Part shown: positions 42,680-51,541 of the stretch, piece after piece
Position numbering within the stretch: the first letter of the stretch is position 1
Layout of the letters: the number at the start of each line of letters is the position of its first letter
Assembly: GCF_903946935.1 (NCBI RefSeq)
Contig: NZ_CAJAXH010000316.1
Span: 1-60,772, forward strand
Length of the DNA: 60,772 nucleotides
Source of the DNA: an uncultured Thiodictyon sp.
Lineage (GTDB): Bacteria > Pseudomonadota > Gammaproteobacteria > Chromatiales > Chromatiaceae
Direction of reading: 5' to 3'
Program-made: the position numbers and the translations under genes
Notes under the pieces: generated by a model
Databases searched by the model: none
Told to the model about the DNA's origin: nothing
Seen by the model: the letters and a program-made list of their open reading frames with translations, nothing else

Positions 42680-44131
42680 ATGACCCAGACCTTGTCCAAG
42701 TTCGTCGGTACCAACGACTCCGATCGCCCCATCGGCGCACCGGACGGGTTGGGTGCCGTGCGGCAGGTGGCATTGGGCGCCAAGATCGGCGGGGAGCCCG
42801 AGGTGCAGGTCGCCGGTGCCCACGACCAGCCCCAGAGCATGTGCCCCGCCTTCGGCGCCTTGCGGGTGGCCTTGCGGATGCGCCGCACCGCCAGTGTCCT
42901 GGTCGGTTCGGCCTGCTGTGTCTACGGACTCACCTTCACCTCCCATTTTTATGGTGCGCGGCGCAGCGTCGGTTATGTCCCCTTCGACTCGGAGACGCTG
43001 GTGACCGGCAAACTCTTCGAGGACGTGCGCGAGGCCGCTTATGCCCTCGCCGACCCCGAGCGCTATGACGCCTTGGTCATCATCAATCTGTGTGTCCCGA
43101 GCGCCTCCGGGGTGCCGCTGCGGCTGCTGCCGGAGTCGATTAACGGTGTGCGTATCATCGGGATCGATATCCCCGGATTCGGCGTCCCGACCCATGCCGA
43201 GGCCAAGGATGTGCTGGCCGCCGCCATGTTGTGGCGCGCCCGTCAGGAGGCGGAGCTTGGTCCGGTGCAGGCCCCCCGCGGCGGGCGTTCGACCCGGCCC
43301 ACCGTCGCCCTGATCGGCGAGATGTTCCCGGTCGATCCGGTGACGCTCGGCATGTTGCTCGAGCCCCTGGGGTTGGCCGCCGGGCCGGTGATCCCGACGC
43401 GGGAGTGGCGTGAGCTCTATGGTGCGCTGGCCGGTGTCGCCGCCGCCGCCATTCATCCTCAATATACCGGTGTCTGCAACGAGTTTGCGGTCGCCGGGCG
43501 GCCCGTGGTCGGTTCGGCCCCGGTCGGCTACGACGGCACCGCCGCCTGGTTGGAAGGGATCGCGGCCGCCTGCGGTGTCAGCGCCGCCAACCTGGATGCG
43601 GCCAAGAACCGCTGGCTGCCGGCCACTCGGGATGCGCTCGCCGGGGCGCCGATCAAAGGCCGGATTACGCTGTCGGGCTACGAAGGCTCGGAGCTCCTGG
43701 TCGGTCGCCTGTTGGTCGAGAGCGGCGCCGATCTACGCTACGTGGGTACCGCCTGTGGGCGTACCCCTTGGTCCCAGGAGGATTGCGACTGGCTCCAATC
43801 CAAGGGTGTGCAGGTCCAGTACCGCGCGACCCTCGAGCAGGATTTGGCGGCCATGGCCGAGTTCGCGCCCGATCTGGTGGTCGGGACCACCCCGGTGGTG
43901 CAAGAGGCCAAGGAGGCCGGGACCCCGGCACTGTATTTCACCAATCTGATCTCGGCGCGTCCGCTGATCGGACCCGCCGGGGCCGGTTCGCTGGCCCAGG
44001 TCATCAACGCCGCCTTGGCCAGCCGCCCCCGTTTCGATGCCATGGACGCCTTCTTCGGCGCGGCCCACGGGTTGCCTGTGGCCTTGCCTGTGCGCGCCAC
44101 CACGGCGAAGGGGGGCCTGACAGCATGTTGA
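42680..44131 (+). CDS. bchY: Chlorophyllide a reductase subunit BchY
   Basis: A 483-residue catalytic subunit. Cys55 ([10 protein letters not shown]), Cys80 (GSACCVYGL) and Cys138 ([10 protein letters not shown]) keep the 25 and 58 residue spacing of the three cluster ligands known for COR (C62, C87, C145 in Rhodobacter), so this subunit should provide three ligands of the [4Fe-4S] cluster. [16 protein letters not shown] and [16 protein letters not shown] are other conserved parts. It overlaps bchZ by 7 bases. Its long antisense frames are GC artefacts. Confidence 0.97.
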   Translation: MTQTLSKFVGTNDSDRPIGAPDGLGAVRQVALGAKIGGEPEVQVAGAHDQPQSMCPAFGALRVALRMRRTASVLVGSACCVYGLTFTSHFYGARRSVGYVPFDSETLVTGKLFEDVREAAYALADPERYDALVIINLCVPSASGVPLRLLPESINGVRIIGIDIPGFGVPTHAEAKDVLAAAMLWRARQEAELGPVQAPRGGRSTRPTVALIGEMFPVDPVTLGMLLEPLGLAAGPVIPTREWRELYGALAGVAAAAIHPQYTGVCNEFAVAGRPVVGSAPVGYDGTAAWLEGIAAACGVSAANLDAAKNRWLPATRDALAGAPIKGRITLSGYEGSELLVGRLLVESGADLRYVGTACGRTPWSQEDCDWLQSKGVQVQYRATLEQDLAAMAEFAPDLVVGTTPVVQEAKEAGTPALYFTNLISARPLIGPAGAGSLAQVINAALASRPRFDAMDAFFGAAHGLPVALPVRATTAKGGLTAC

Positions 44132-45588
44132 TTCAAGACCTGGATCGGGCTGGCGGCTACTGGGGCGCGGTCTATGCCTTTGCCGCCATCGACGGGCTGC
44201 AGGTGATCATCGACGGCCCGGTGGGCTGCGAAAACCTTCCGGTTACCGCGGTGTTGCATTATACGGATGGCCTGCCGCCGCACGCCCTGCCGGTCGTCGT
44301 GACCGGATTGGGCGAAGAAGAATTGGGCCAGACGGGGACCGAGGCCGCGATGCGTCGCGCCCATGCGACCCTGGACCCGAATCGGCCGGCGGTCGTGGTG
44401 ACCGGCTCCATTGCCGAGATGATCGGCGGCGGTGTCATCCCCAACGGCAAGAACATTCAGCGCTTCCTGCCGCGGACCATCGATGAGGATCAGTGGCAGT
44501 GTGCCGACCGCGCACTGTTCTGGCTGTTGAACCAGTACGGGCGTCCGGCCGCTGCCAAGTCCAAGGCTGCCATTGGGGCGCGCCAGCCCGGGGATAAGCC
44601 GCGGGTCAATATCGTCGGCGCCATGTACGGTACCTTCAATATGTGGTCCGATCTGGCCGAGGTGCGACGCCTGGTCGAGGGGATTGGCGCCGAGGTCAAT
44701 CTGGTCTTTCCCTTGGGTTGTACCCTGTCTGAAATCCCGCGCTTGCGCGAGGCGCACGCCAGCGTTTGTCTCTACCGTGAATTCGGTCGCCTGTTGTGCG
44801 AGGCGTTGGACCAGCCGTACCTTCAGGCCCCCATTGGGCTGCACAGCACCACCCGTTTTCTGCGCACCCTCGGCGAGACCCTGGGGCTCGATCCGGAACC
44901 CTTTATCGCAGAGGAAAAGCGCACGACCCTGGCCCCGATCTGGGACCTGTGGCGCTCGGTGACCCAGGATTTCTTTGCCACTGCGAGCTTCGCGGTGGTT
45001 GCCAGCGAGACCTATAGCCGCGGCCTGCGCCACTATCTGGCCGACGAATTGGGCCTGCCCTGCAATTTCGTCGTCGCCCGCCGCCCGGGGGTCAAGCCGG
45101 ACAACGATGCGGTGCGCCGCCAAGTCCATGAGCGGACCCCGCTGATCCTGTTCGGCAGCTATAACGAGCGGATGTACCTCGCCGAAATCGGGGCGCGGGC
45201 GGCCTATATCCCAGCGTCGTTCCCGGGGACCATCATCCGTCGCCACACCGGCACGCCGTTTATGGGTTACTCGGGGGCGGCCTATCTGGTGCAGGAGGTC
45301 TGCAATGCACTCTTCGATGCCCTGTTCCATATCATCCCGTTAGGGACTGACCTGGACCGCACCGACCCGACCCCGGCGCGTGTCTATGAGGAACTCGCCT
45401 GGACCGATGAGGCCAAGGCCGCCTTGGATGCCGAGGTGGAGAGCCAGCCGGTGCTGGTGCGTATCTCCGCGGCCAAGCGGTTGCGCGATGCGGCCGAGCA
45501 GGCGGCGCGCAAGGCCGGTGAGTCGACCGTAACACTGGAGCGGCTGCGTCGTGTGCAAGGCCGGTTGCCGGAGGCCGCACCGGCATGA
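44125..45588 (+). CDS. bchZ: Chlorophyllide a reductase subunit BchZ
   Basis: A 487-residue partner of BchY. The ATG at 44125 places Cys35 ([10 protein letters not shown]) exactly where the fourth cluster ligand is known in Rhodobacter COR, which supports this start. [35 protein letters not shown] and the C-terminal DUF-like helices ([20 protein letters not shown]-type region) are typical. It overlaps bchY by 7 bases and the next small gene by 4. The COR reaction yields the bacteriochlorin ring. Confidence 0.97.
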   Translation: MLIQDLDRAGGYWGAVYAFAAIDGLQVIIDGPVGCENLPVTAVLHYTDGLPPHALPVVVTGLGEEELGQTGTEAAMRRAHATLDPNRPAVVVTGSIAEMIGGGVIPNGKNIQRFLPRTIDEDQWQCADRALFWLLNQYGRPAAAKSKAAIGARQPGDKPRVNIVGAMYGTFNMWSDLAEVRRLVEGIGAEVNLVFPLGCTLSEIPRLREAHASVCLYREFGRLLCEALDQPYLQAPIGLHSTTRFLRTLGETLGLDPEPFIAEEKRTTLAPIWDLWRSVTQDFFATASFAVVASETYSRGLRHYLADELGLPCNFVVARRPGVKPDNDAVRRQVHERTPLILFGSYNERMYLAEIGARAAYIPASFPGTIIRRHTGTPFMGYSGAAYLVQEVCNALFDALFHIIPLGTDLDRTDPTPARVYEELAWTDEAKAALDAEVESQPVLVRISAAKRLRDAAEQAARKAGESTVTLERLRRVQGRLPEAAPA

Positions 45589-45716
45589 GCAAATTCACAC
45601 CGGATTTCCGCGACGTCGCAGTCGGCGCCCACCTGGGTGCCGTCCGCCCGCCCGCAACGACCAAAGTATTTGAACTCGTTTATCGGTGCGAAGCCGCACC
45701 GGAGTCGCCGCGATGA
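45585..45716 (+). CDS. 43-residue open frame between bchZ and pufQ
   Basis: The ATG at 45585 overlaps the bchZ stop (ATGA) and the frame ends in CGATGA, overlapping the next ATG at 45713. It encodes [20 protein letters not shown], then [15 protein letters not shown] and EAAPESPR. Overlapping at both ends is the classical sign of a coupled small gene, although the protein has no recognised family. It might simply allow ribosomes to reach pufQ. Confidence 0.5.
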   Translation: MSKFTPDFRDVAVGAHLGAVRPPATTKVFELVYRCEAAPESPR

Positions 45717-45934
45717 CTACGTTGACCCAGACCTCCGCCCTGTGGGCGCAGGAGCGCCGCCAGTATCGTCTGATTTTTGCTCTGACCTTTGCGGTCATTC
45801 TGGTGATTGCCCCGTTAGCGCGGCTGTTGCCATTGCGCCTGCGTCCCTGGCCACCGGTCGGTGACGCGCGCCTGTCTTTAATCGCCGAGGCGCGCGCGGT
45901 GACCCAGCGGGTCCTGCCGTTCGCCTTCCTGTGA
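45713..45934 (+). CDS. pufQ: PufQ-like membrane protein
   Basis: A 73-residue protein with one membrane helix (residues 20-40, RLIFALTFAVILVIAPLARL) and the C-terminal motif AEARAVTQRVLPFAF, close to the EARAITPMIF end of PufQ. PufQ lies between bchZ and pufB in many purple bacteria and influences bacteriochlorophyll formation, probably by binding intermediates. The position and size fit. The N-terminus is divergent, so the symbol is given with moderate confidence. Confidence 0.72.
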   Translation: MTTLTQTSALWAQERRQYRLIFALTFAVILVIAPLARLLPLRLRPWPPVGDARLSLIAEARAVTQRVLPFAFL

Positions 45935-46065
45935 CGGAACGTCAACGCCTGGCGGACACCGGGCAAGAAGCGAGATGCGTCCATTGGTGACGGGTCTCAA
46001 CCGATTCGCGCGGTGACGCGCGTTAACGGCCGTAAGGCCATTTTCATGATCTGGAGGTAAATCTC

Positions 46066-46212
46066 ATGGCCGAAAACACTAAGGGTCTGACTGGACTCTC
46101 CGATGACGAGGCGAAGGAGTTCCACGCCGTCTTCCTGTCGAGCTTCTCCGGCTTCGTCGGGGTCGCGGTAGTCGCCCACGTCCTGGCTTGGGGCTGGCGC
46201 CCCTGGCTGTAG
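46066..46212 (+). CDS. pufB: LH1 antenna beta subunit (first pair)
   Basis: A 48-residue single-helix protein: [20 protein letters not shown], then [20 protein letters not shown] and AWGWRPWL. The His in VVAHVLAW ligates bacteriochlorophyll and the WxWRPW end is the LH1-beta signature. The ATG at 46066 follows GGAGGTAAATCTC. It starts the puf structural block 131 bases after pufQ. Confidence 0.96.
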   Translation: MAENTKGLTGLSDDEAKEFHAVFLSSFSGFVGVAVVAHVLAWGWRPWL

Positions 46213-46257
46213 TCCAACGCCCGCAACGTCACATCAACTGATTTAGGAGTTACACCA

Positions 46258-46590
46258 ATGGCATCCGCTCAAGCTGACATGTACAAGATTTGGAAGATCT
46301 TCGACCCCCGTCGTGCGCTGATTGCGCTCTTCGGATTCCTCGGCGTGCTCGCCGTCCTGATCCACCTGATCCTGCTCAGCACCGCCAACTTCAACTGGCT
46401 CGATACCGCCTATGCCAAGGCGCCGATCTCGCATCCGGTTGTAGCCCCGGTTGCGGCGAAGCCTGCGGCCGCCCCGGCTGCCGCGAAGCCTGCGGCCGCC
46501 CCGGCCGCCGCGAAGCCGGCCGCCCCGGCCGCAGCGAAGGCCCCGGAAGCGGCGAAGCCCGCAGCGCCGGCAGCAGCCCCGGCGAAATAA
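46258..46590 (+). CDS. pufA: LH1 antenna alpha subunit with long Ala/Pro/Lys tail
   Basis: A 110-residue alpha chain. The antenna part ([40 protein letters not shown]) is normal, with the ligand His in LIHLILLS. After about residue 58 comes a repetitive tail of roughly 50 residues built from AAKPAAAP units. LH1-alpha chains are usually 55-65 residues. The second alpha copy (50125-50319) has the same antenna part without this tail. The ATG follows TAGGAG. The tail lies on the periplasmic side and may be processed. Confidence 0.95.
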   Translation: MASAQADMYKIWKIFDPRRALIALFGFLGVLAVLIHLILLSTANFNWLDTAYAKAPISHPVVAPVAAKPAAAPAAAKPAAAPAAAKPAAPAAAKAPEAAKPAAPAAAPAK

Positions 46591-46609
46591 GCGTCCATCG
46601 CCAAGGGCA

Positions 46610-46644
46610 GCGGACGGGAGCCTATTCCAATAGCTCCCGTCCGC
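46610..46644 (+). terminator. Stem-loop between pufA and pufL
   Basis: GCGGACGGGAGC (46610-46621) and GCTCCCGTCCGC (46633-46644) form a 12-bp stem. In Rhodobacter an intercistronic hairpin at this position protects the pufBA segment of the mRNA from decay and gives the excess of LH1 over reaction centre. The same role is inferred here. Confidence 0.8.
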
Positions 46645-46701
46645 CACTGGGCACCGTGGGGATGTTACCGCAACGGTAACTCCCGACTAGAGGGTTGAAC
46701 C

Positions 46702-47526
46702 ATGGCCATGCTGAGCTTTGAGAGAAAATATCGCGTTCGTGGGGGAACGCTGATCGGCGGAGACCTTTTTGACTTCTGGGCGGGGCCGATCTATGTCGGC
46801 TTCTTTGGCGTCACCGGGTTTTTTTGCGCCGTGCTGGGTACTCTATTGATTGTTTGGGGGGCGGCCATGGGGCCGACCTGGAATCTGTGGCAGATTAGCA
46901 TCGCGCCGCCGGACCTGAGCTACGGGCTCGGGATGGCCCCGATGGCAAAGGGCGGTCTGTGGCAGATCATCACCATGTGCGCGATCGGCGCATTCGTGTC
47001 TTGGGCGCTCCGCGAGGTGGAGATCTGTCGCAAACTGGGTATCGGGTTCCACGTACCCTTTGCGTTCGCCTTTGCGATCTTCGCCTATATCACCCTGGTG
47101 GTGATTCGCCCGATCCTGTTGGGGGCTTGGGGACACGGCTTCCCGTACGGCATTCTCAGTCATTTGGATTGGGTGTCGAACACGGGTTACCAGTTCCTGC
47201 ACTTCCATTACAACCCGGCGCACATGCTCGCGATTGCGTTCTTCTTTACCAATGCCCTGGCGCTGTCCATGCACGGGTCCCTGATCCTGTCGATGGTCAA
47301 TCCGCCGAAGGGTGAAGAGGTGAAGACGTCGGAGCACGAGAACACCTTCTTCCGGGACGATATCGGCTACTCCATCGGTGCCTTGGCTATCCATCGCCTG
47401 GGCTTGTTTCTGGCCTTGTCCGCCGTCTTCTGGAGCGCCGTGTGTATCGTCATCAGCGGTCCCTTCTGGACCCGCGGCTGGCCGGAATGGTGGTTGTGGT
47501 GGCCTAACCTTCCGATCTTCGGCTGA
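46702..47526 (+). CDS. pufL: Photosynthetic reaction centre L subunit
   Basis: A 274-residue protein with five membrane helices, the usual PufL length. Landmarks are [20 protein letters not shown] at the start, [27 protein letters not shown] (special-pair and accessory pigment His residues), and [17 protein letters not shown] with the iron/quinone-site His. It forms the type II reaction centre with PufM and PufC. A second hairpin-like element (TTACCGCAACGGTAA) lies just upstream of it. Confidence 0.98.
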   Translation: MAMLSFERKYRVRGGTLIGGDLFDFWAGPIYVGFFGVTGFFCAVLGTLLIVWGAAMGPTWNLWQISIAPPDLSYGLGMAPMAKGGLWQIITMCAIGAFVSWALREVEICRKLGIGFHVPFAFAFAIFAYITLVVIRPILLGAWGHGFPYGILSHLDWVSNTGYQFLHFHYNPAHMLAIAFFFTNALALSMHGSLILSMVNPPKGEEVKTSEHENTFFRDDIGYSIGALAIHRLGLFLALSAVFWSAVCIVISGPFWTRGWPEWWLWWPNLPIFG

Positions 47527-47541
47527 TCCAGGAGTACCACT

Positions 47542-48516
47542 ATGGCTGAATACCAAAACATCTTTACCACGGTACAAATCCGTGGGCCGGCCTATCCTGG
47601 GGTTCCCCACGAAGAGGGGCAGCGCGATCGGATCGGCAAGCCGTTTTTCAACTATTGGGTAGGTAAGATTGGCGATTCGCAGATCGGGCCTATCTACCTC
47701 GGCGTTTCCGGTGTGTTGTCGGTGCTCTGCGGCTTTATTGCCCTGTTTATCATCGGCTTTAACATGGGGGCCTCGGTCGGCTTTAGTCCGATGAAGTTCT
47801 TCCAGCAGTTCTTCTGGTTGGCACTGGAGCCGCCGAGCGCCGAGTATGGGCTGCATATCCCACCCTTGGCGAAGGGCGGGTGGTGGCTGATTACCGGCTT
47901 CTTCCTCACCGTGTCGATCCTTCTGTGGTGGGTGCGCACCTACCGTCGGGCGGTCGCCCTGCGGACCGGTACGCATATGGCGTGGGCCTTCGCCGCGGCC
48001 ATCTGGCTGTATCTGGTGATTGGCTTCTTCCGCCCGCTGCTGATGGGTTCCTGGTCCGAGGCGCCGCCGTTCGGGATCTTCCCGCACCTGGATTGGACCT
48101 CCGCGTTCTCCATTGCTTACGGTAACCTGTACTACAACCCGTTCCACATGCTCTCGATCGCCTTCCTGTATGGATCGGCCCTCCTGTTTGCCATGCATGC
48201 AGGGACGATCCTGTCGGTCACCCGGTATGGTGGAGACCGCGAAATCGATCAGATCGTGGATCGTGGCACCGCCGCCGAGCGTGCTGCACTGTTCTGGCGC
48301 TGGACCATGGGCTTTAACGCCTCCATGGAATCCATCCATCGCTGGGCCTATTGGTTCTCGGTGTTGGTCGTGATCACTGGCGGTATCGGCATCCTGTTGA
48401 CGGGCACTGTGGTCGACAACTGGTATCTGTGGGGCATCAAGCACGGGCTGGTTCCTCCGTACCCAGTCACGGGCGTGCCGGTTCCCGATCCAGCTTCACT
48501 CCCGGGGGCACTGTAA
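47542..48516 (+). CDS. pufM: Photosynthetic reaction centre M subunit
   Basis: A 324-residue, five-helix protein of normal length. [20 protein letters not shown] and [20 protein letters not shown] carry the special-pair and accessory-pigment histidines. [20 protein letters not shown] and HRWAYWF hold the iron-site Glu and His. It begins 16 bases after pufL and shares one base with pufC (TAATG), so L, M and C are translationally linked. Confidence 0.98.
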   Translation: MAEYQNIFTTVQIRGPAYPGVPHEEGQRDRIGKPFFNYWVGKIGDSQIGPIYLGVSGVLSVLCGFIALFIIGFNMGASVGFSPMKFFQQFFWLALEPPSAEYGLHIPPLAKGGWWLITGFFLTVSILLWWVRTYRRAVALRTGTHMAWAFAAAIWLYLVIGFFRPLLMGSWSEAPPFGIFPHLDWTSAFSIAYGNLYYNPFHMLSIAFLYGSALLFAMHAGTILSVTRYGGDREIDQIVDRGTAAERAALFWRWTMGFNASMESIHRWAYWFSVLVVITGGIGILLTGTVVDNWYLWGIKHGLVPPYPVTGVPVPDPASLPGAL

Positions 48517-49679
48517 TGAGAACCACGTTGTTTGCAAAGCATAAGGCGCTGCCGCTGGCAGCGGTCGGCGTGGCCTTGCTGATGGCCGGGGGGTGCGAGC
48601 GTCCGCCACCGCAGAGCACCCAGCTGGGCTATCGGGGGGTCGGTCAGATCGCCTTCGTGAATCCCCGCACCCTGGCCGCCCTGCATGAGGCGAACATTGC
48701 GCCCGAGTCGCTGGCTCCGGCGGTGCCGATCCCGGTAAACGCCGGTTCTGTCTATCAGAACCTGCAGGTGCTGGGTGATGTGCCGATCACCGAGTTTACC
48801 CGCCAGATGTCCGCCATCGCCGAGTGGGTGGTGCCGAAGGATCAGTGGGTCAATGGTCAGGGTTGTGTCTATTGTCATGACCTGAATAACATGGCGGCCG
48901 ACACCAAGTACCAGAAGGTGGTCGCGCGCTCCATGATCAAGATGACCAAGCGTGCCAATGTGGATTGGAAGGCGCATGTGGCGCCCTCCGGCGTCACCTG
49001 CTACACCTGTCATCGCGGCAACGCGATCCCGCAGTATGTCTGGACGACGAACCCGGGTGAAAAGCCGCGGGCCAGCGGCTATGTGGGCGACCAAAACCGG
49101 CTGTCCCCGGTGCCGGCCTTCGCGTCGTTACCTTATGACCCGCTGACCACGTACTTCGACCAGGAGAAAGTTGTCGCCCTGACCCCGAAGACCGCGGTGT
49201 CGCCGATCGATCCCAAGACGGTGAATACCAAAAACGCGGAAGGGACTTATGCGCTGATGAACTACATCTCCAAGTCGCTTGGCGTCGGGTGTAATCATTG
49301 CCACAACAGCCGGCAGTTCGCCGACTGGGCGCAGAGCTCGCCGGCGCGTGTGAAGGGCTGGTACGCGATCCGGATGGTGCGGGAGGCGAATAAGAACTTT
49401 ATTATGCCGCTGACCGATATTCTCCCGGCGTCCCGTAAGGGCCCCTTGGGCGATCCCATGCGGGTGGCCTGCGAGACCTGTCACCAGGGTGTCAACAAGC
49501 CGCTGTTCGGTGCCGAGATGGCCAAGGACTACCCGGCCCTGCTGACGCCGCCTGCACCGTCGCCTGCTCCGGCGGCAGCGCCTGCTGCGGCCGCGCCGCC
49601 ACCGGCTCAGGTCGAGGCCGTACCGGCGTTGGAGCCCAAGGTGACTGGGGTGGCGGGAACCGCGTCAGCGGTCATGTAA
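48516..49679 (+). CDS. pufC: Reaction-centre tetraheme cytochrome c subunit
   Basis: A 387-residue lipoprotein (signal ending LLMAGGC, Cys27 as lipidation site) on the periplasmic face of the reaction centre, re-reducing the special pair. Four heme-binding sites are present: GCVYCHD, CYTCHRG, CNHCHNS and CETCHQG, with Met-rich axial-ligand helices ahead of the first three (for example KVVARSMIKMTKRAN). The C-terminus has an Ala/Pro-rich tail after the fourth heme. It is coupled to pufM by a 1-base overlap. Confidence 0.98.
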   Translation: MRTTLFAKHKALPLAAVGVALLMAGGCERPPPQSTQLGYRGVGQIAFVNPRTLAALHEANIAPESLAPAVPIPVNAGSVYQNLQVLGDVPITEFTRQMSAIAEWVVPKDQWVNGQGCVYCHDLNNMAADTKYQKVVARSMIKMTKRANVDWKAHVAPSGVTCYTCHRGNAIPQYVWTTNPGEKPRASGYVGDQNRLSPVPAFASLPYDPLTTYFDQEKVVALTPKTAVSPIDPKTVNTKNAEGTYALMNYISKSLGVGCNHCHNSRQFADWAQSSPARVKGWYAIRMVREANKNFIMPLTDILPASRKGPLGDPMRVACETCHQGVNKPLFGAEMAKDYPALLTPPAPSPAPAAAPAAAAPPPAQVEAVPALEPKVTGVAGTASAVM

Positions 49680-49700
49680 GGATCGGCGAGGCCGACGCCA

Positions 49701-49739
49701 ACGCGGGGCGCCGGGGGTACTCCCGGCACCGCCCCGCGT
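49701..49739 (+). terminator. GC-rich hairpin after pufC
   Basis: ACGCGGGGCGCCGGG and CCCGGCACCGCCCCGCGT can pair with small bulges, 21 bases after the pufC stop. TATAAT follows directly (49741-49746), so the site may terminate or stabilise the pufBALMC message ahead of a promoter for the second pufBA. Confidence 0.6.
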
Positions 49740-49926
49740 CTATAATGGGCCAAGGTCTTAGGAGCGCGGATCGGCCGATCGGGTCCGTGCATGGGGGGGA
49801 CCGCTGGCGCTGCTGCGGCGGAGATCGGATTCATGCGGTCGTGACCGCTGAGGTCACGGCAATTTAGATCGCGCAACGTGCGCAAAGTCGGCCTTCACGG
49901 CCATCTTGATACGAGAGGGTAATTCC

Positions 49927-50076
49927 ATGGCTGAGAACAAGAGCACTAGCATGACGGGTCTGACGGACGACGAGGCGAAGGAGTTTCACGCCGTTTTCAT
50001 GTCGAGCTTCGGCGGTTTCGTCGGGGTCGCGGTGGTCGCCCATGTCCTGGCGTGGGGCTGGCGTCCCTGGCTCTAG
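49927..50076 (+). CDS. pufB: LH1 antenna beta subunit (second pair)
   Basis: A 49-residue beta chain, [20 protein letters not shown] followed by [20 protein letters not shown] and LAWGWRPWL. It differs from the first copy mainly at the N-terminus and by Met/Gly changes in the helix start. The ATG at 49927 has GAGAGGGTAATTCC upstream. Two or more pufBA sets around pufLMC are normal for Chromatiaceae. Confidence 0.96.
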   Translation: MAENKSTSMTGLTDDEAKEFHAVFMSSFGGFVGVAVVAHVLAWGWRPWL

Positions 50077-50124
50077 TAGCCGGACGTTCACGACCGTTCC
50101 ATCAACTGATTAGGAGTTAAACCA

Positions 50125-50319
50125 ATGGCTGAAAACATGTACCAGATCTGGAAGATCTTCGATCCCCGTCGTAGCCTGATCGCCCTGTTCGGCTTCCTCG
50201 GTGTGCTGGCCGTGCTGATCCACCTGATCCTGCTCAGCACCGCCAACTTCAACTGGCTCGATACCGCCTATGCCAAGGCGCCGATCTCGCACCCGGCCCC
50301 GGCCGCGCTGAAGAAGTAG
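50125..50319 (+). CDS. pufA: LH1 antenna alpha subunit (second pair)
   Basis: A 64-residue alpha chain. It shares the antenna core with the first copy ([40 protein letters not shown]) and ends [10 protein letters not shown], so the long repeat tail of the first copy is absent. GATTAGGAGTTAAACC provides the ribosome binding site. It is followed by a rho-independent terminator, so the puf operon ends here. Confidence 0.96.
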   Translation: MAENMYQIWKIFDPRRSLIALFGFLGVLAVLIHLILLSTANFNWLDTAYAKAPISHPAPAALKK

Positions 50320-50408
50320 ATACCAGATCTGCGCAGCGGTCCGGCCAGGCTCGGCGACGACCGGGCCGGTCCGCTCTGACGGCGGGTCTCGGCGCAGACC
50401 ATTTGCGT

Positions 50409-50442
50409 CCGGAGCGTCTGATTGGACCTCCGGTTTTTTTTT
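50409..50442 (+). terminator. Rho-independent terminator of the puf operon
   Basis: CCGGAG (50409-50414) and CTCCGG (50428-50433) form a stem followed immediately by nine T residues (50434-50442), 90 bases after the second pufA. Confidence 0.85.
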
Positions 50443-50503
50443 GCAGAAGAGTTATGCCGCCTGGCTTAGTGCGTAGGTTCTCTGTCGCCTTGGAGATGAA
50501 AAC

Positions 50504-51085
50504 GTGAAGGCAGCGATCGTCCCACAGCCCCCGGAGGGCGCCGTGCCGGCCGGGCAGCAGGACGCCGACGAGCGCGTCATTCTGGTGGATGGCGATGACC
50601 GCCCCTTGGGGGATGGCGACAAGTTGGAGGTACATCGGCTTGGGCAACTCCACCGGGCCTTTTCTATCTTTATTTTCAATGCCAAGGGCGAGGTCTTGCT
50701 GCAGCGCCGCGCGGCGGTCAAATATCACTTCGCCGGTCACTGGTCGAACAGTTGTTGCGGCCACCCCCGCCCGCGTGAGCAGACCGCGCCCGCGGCGGTG
50801 CGACGCTTGGGGGAAGAACTCGGGTTTCAGACCGCGCTCACCGAGCAGATGCAATTGGTCTATCGCGCCGAAGACGCGTGCTCAGGGCTCATTGAGCATG
50901 AATATCTGCATGTGTTTCTGGGGCGCTATGACGACGATCCACGCCCCGATCCCGCGGAGGTGGGGGCTTGGCGCTGGAGTTCGGTCGGCGCAGTCAGGCG
51001 TACCCTCGTCAAATCCCCACACCTGTTCACCCCCTGGTTTCAATTGATTGCCGAGCGCGTCTTGGACGCCGCGTCCGCCGACTGA
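50504..51085 (+). CDS. idi: Isopentenyl-diphosphate delta-isomerase, type I
   Basis: A 193-residue Nudix-fold enzyme interconverting IPP and DMAPP, which feeds CrtE. LGQLHRAFSIFIFN, WSNSCCGHPRP (catalytic Cys at 84 or 85), a Nudix-like block (AAVRRLGEELGFQT) and EHEYLHVF (catalytic Glu) are all present and in order. Metal-ligand histidines are at HW and CCGH. It sits right after the puf terminator as the first of three coupled or closely spaced genes. The GAGATG-type site upstream is modest. Confidence 0.93.
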   Translation: MKAAIVPQPPEGAVPAGQQDADERVILVDGDDRPLGDGDKLEVHRLGQLHRAFSIFIFNAKGEVLLQRRAAVKYHFAGHWSNSCCGHPRPREQTAPAAVRRLGEELGFQTALTEQMQLVYRAEDACSGLIEHEYLHVFLGRYDDDPRPDPAEVGAWRWSSVGAVRRTLVKSPHLFTPWFQLIAERVLDAASAD

Positions 51086-51115
51086 CGCCCGACCATTGGG
51101 CCAGGAACAAGCCAA

Positions 51116-51541
51116 ATGCAAATCGTTTCTCGAACGCTCACGCTCGAAACCACGCAACCGATTGAGTTGATCGATATCACCGCGCTGGTAGTGGACGTGT
51201 TTGACGCTGCCGGGCTGCGCGACGGCTTGCTCAGTCTGCACTCCCCGCACACCACTGCTCACATCAATCTCAATGAGCGTGAGCCGCAGTTGCAGCTCGA
51301 TATGCTGGACTATCTGGCCCGCCTGGTGCCGCGCGACGGCGATTACCGTCATAACCGCGAACCGATCGACGGCCGGGATAACGCCCATGCCCACCTGATG
51401 GGGCTCGCGATGAATGCCACCGAGACCATTCCCTTTGCCGATGGCCGTCTGCTCCTGGGAGGCTGGCAATCGGTCTTCTTCGTCGAACTCGATGGGCCGC
51501 GTGCGCAACGCCAGGTTCACGTGCAGTTGCTCGGCCGATGA
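51116..51541 (+). CDS. YjbQ/UPF0047 family protein
   Basis: A 141-residue protein of the YjbQ family (secondary thiamine-phosphate synthase fold). The conserved parts are [54 protein letters not shown] and [16 protein letters not shown], which include the His/Asp metal-site pattern. It lies 30 bases after idi and overlaps the RuBisCO-like gene by 4 bases (ATGA). Its role with that protein is not known; the tight coupling suggests a common pathway. Confidence 0.85.
   Translation: MQIVSRTLTLETTQPIELIDITALVVDVFDAAGLRDGLLSLHSPHTTAHINLNEREPQLQLDMLDYLARLVPRDGDYRHNREPIDGRDNAHAHLMGLAMNATETIPFADGRLLLGGWQSVFFVELDGPRAQRQVHVQLLGR

Noticed and set aside
43738-45330. Long minus-strand frame of 530 codons opposite bchY/bchZ
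   Set aside because: It lies fully antisense to bchYZ, has low-complexity His/Gln/Arg-rich composition, no motif and no ribosome binding site. It is a shadow of GC-rich coding.
46843-48444. Minus-strand frame of 533 codons opposite pufL/pufM
   Set aside because: Antisense to two certain reaction-centre genes and compositionally unlike a protein.
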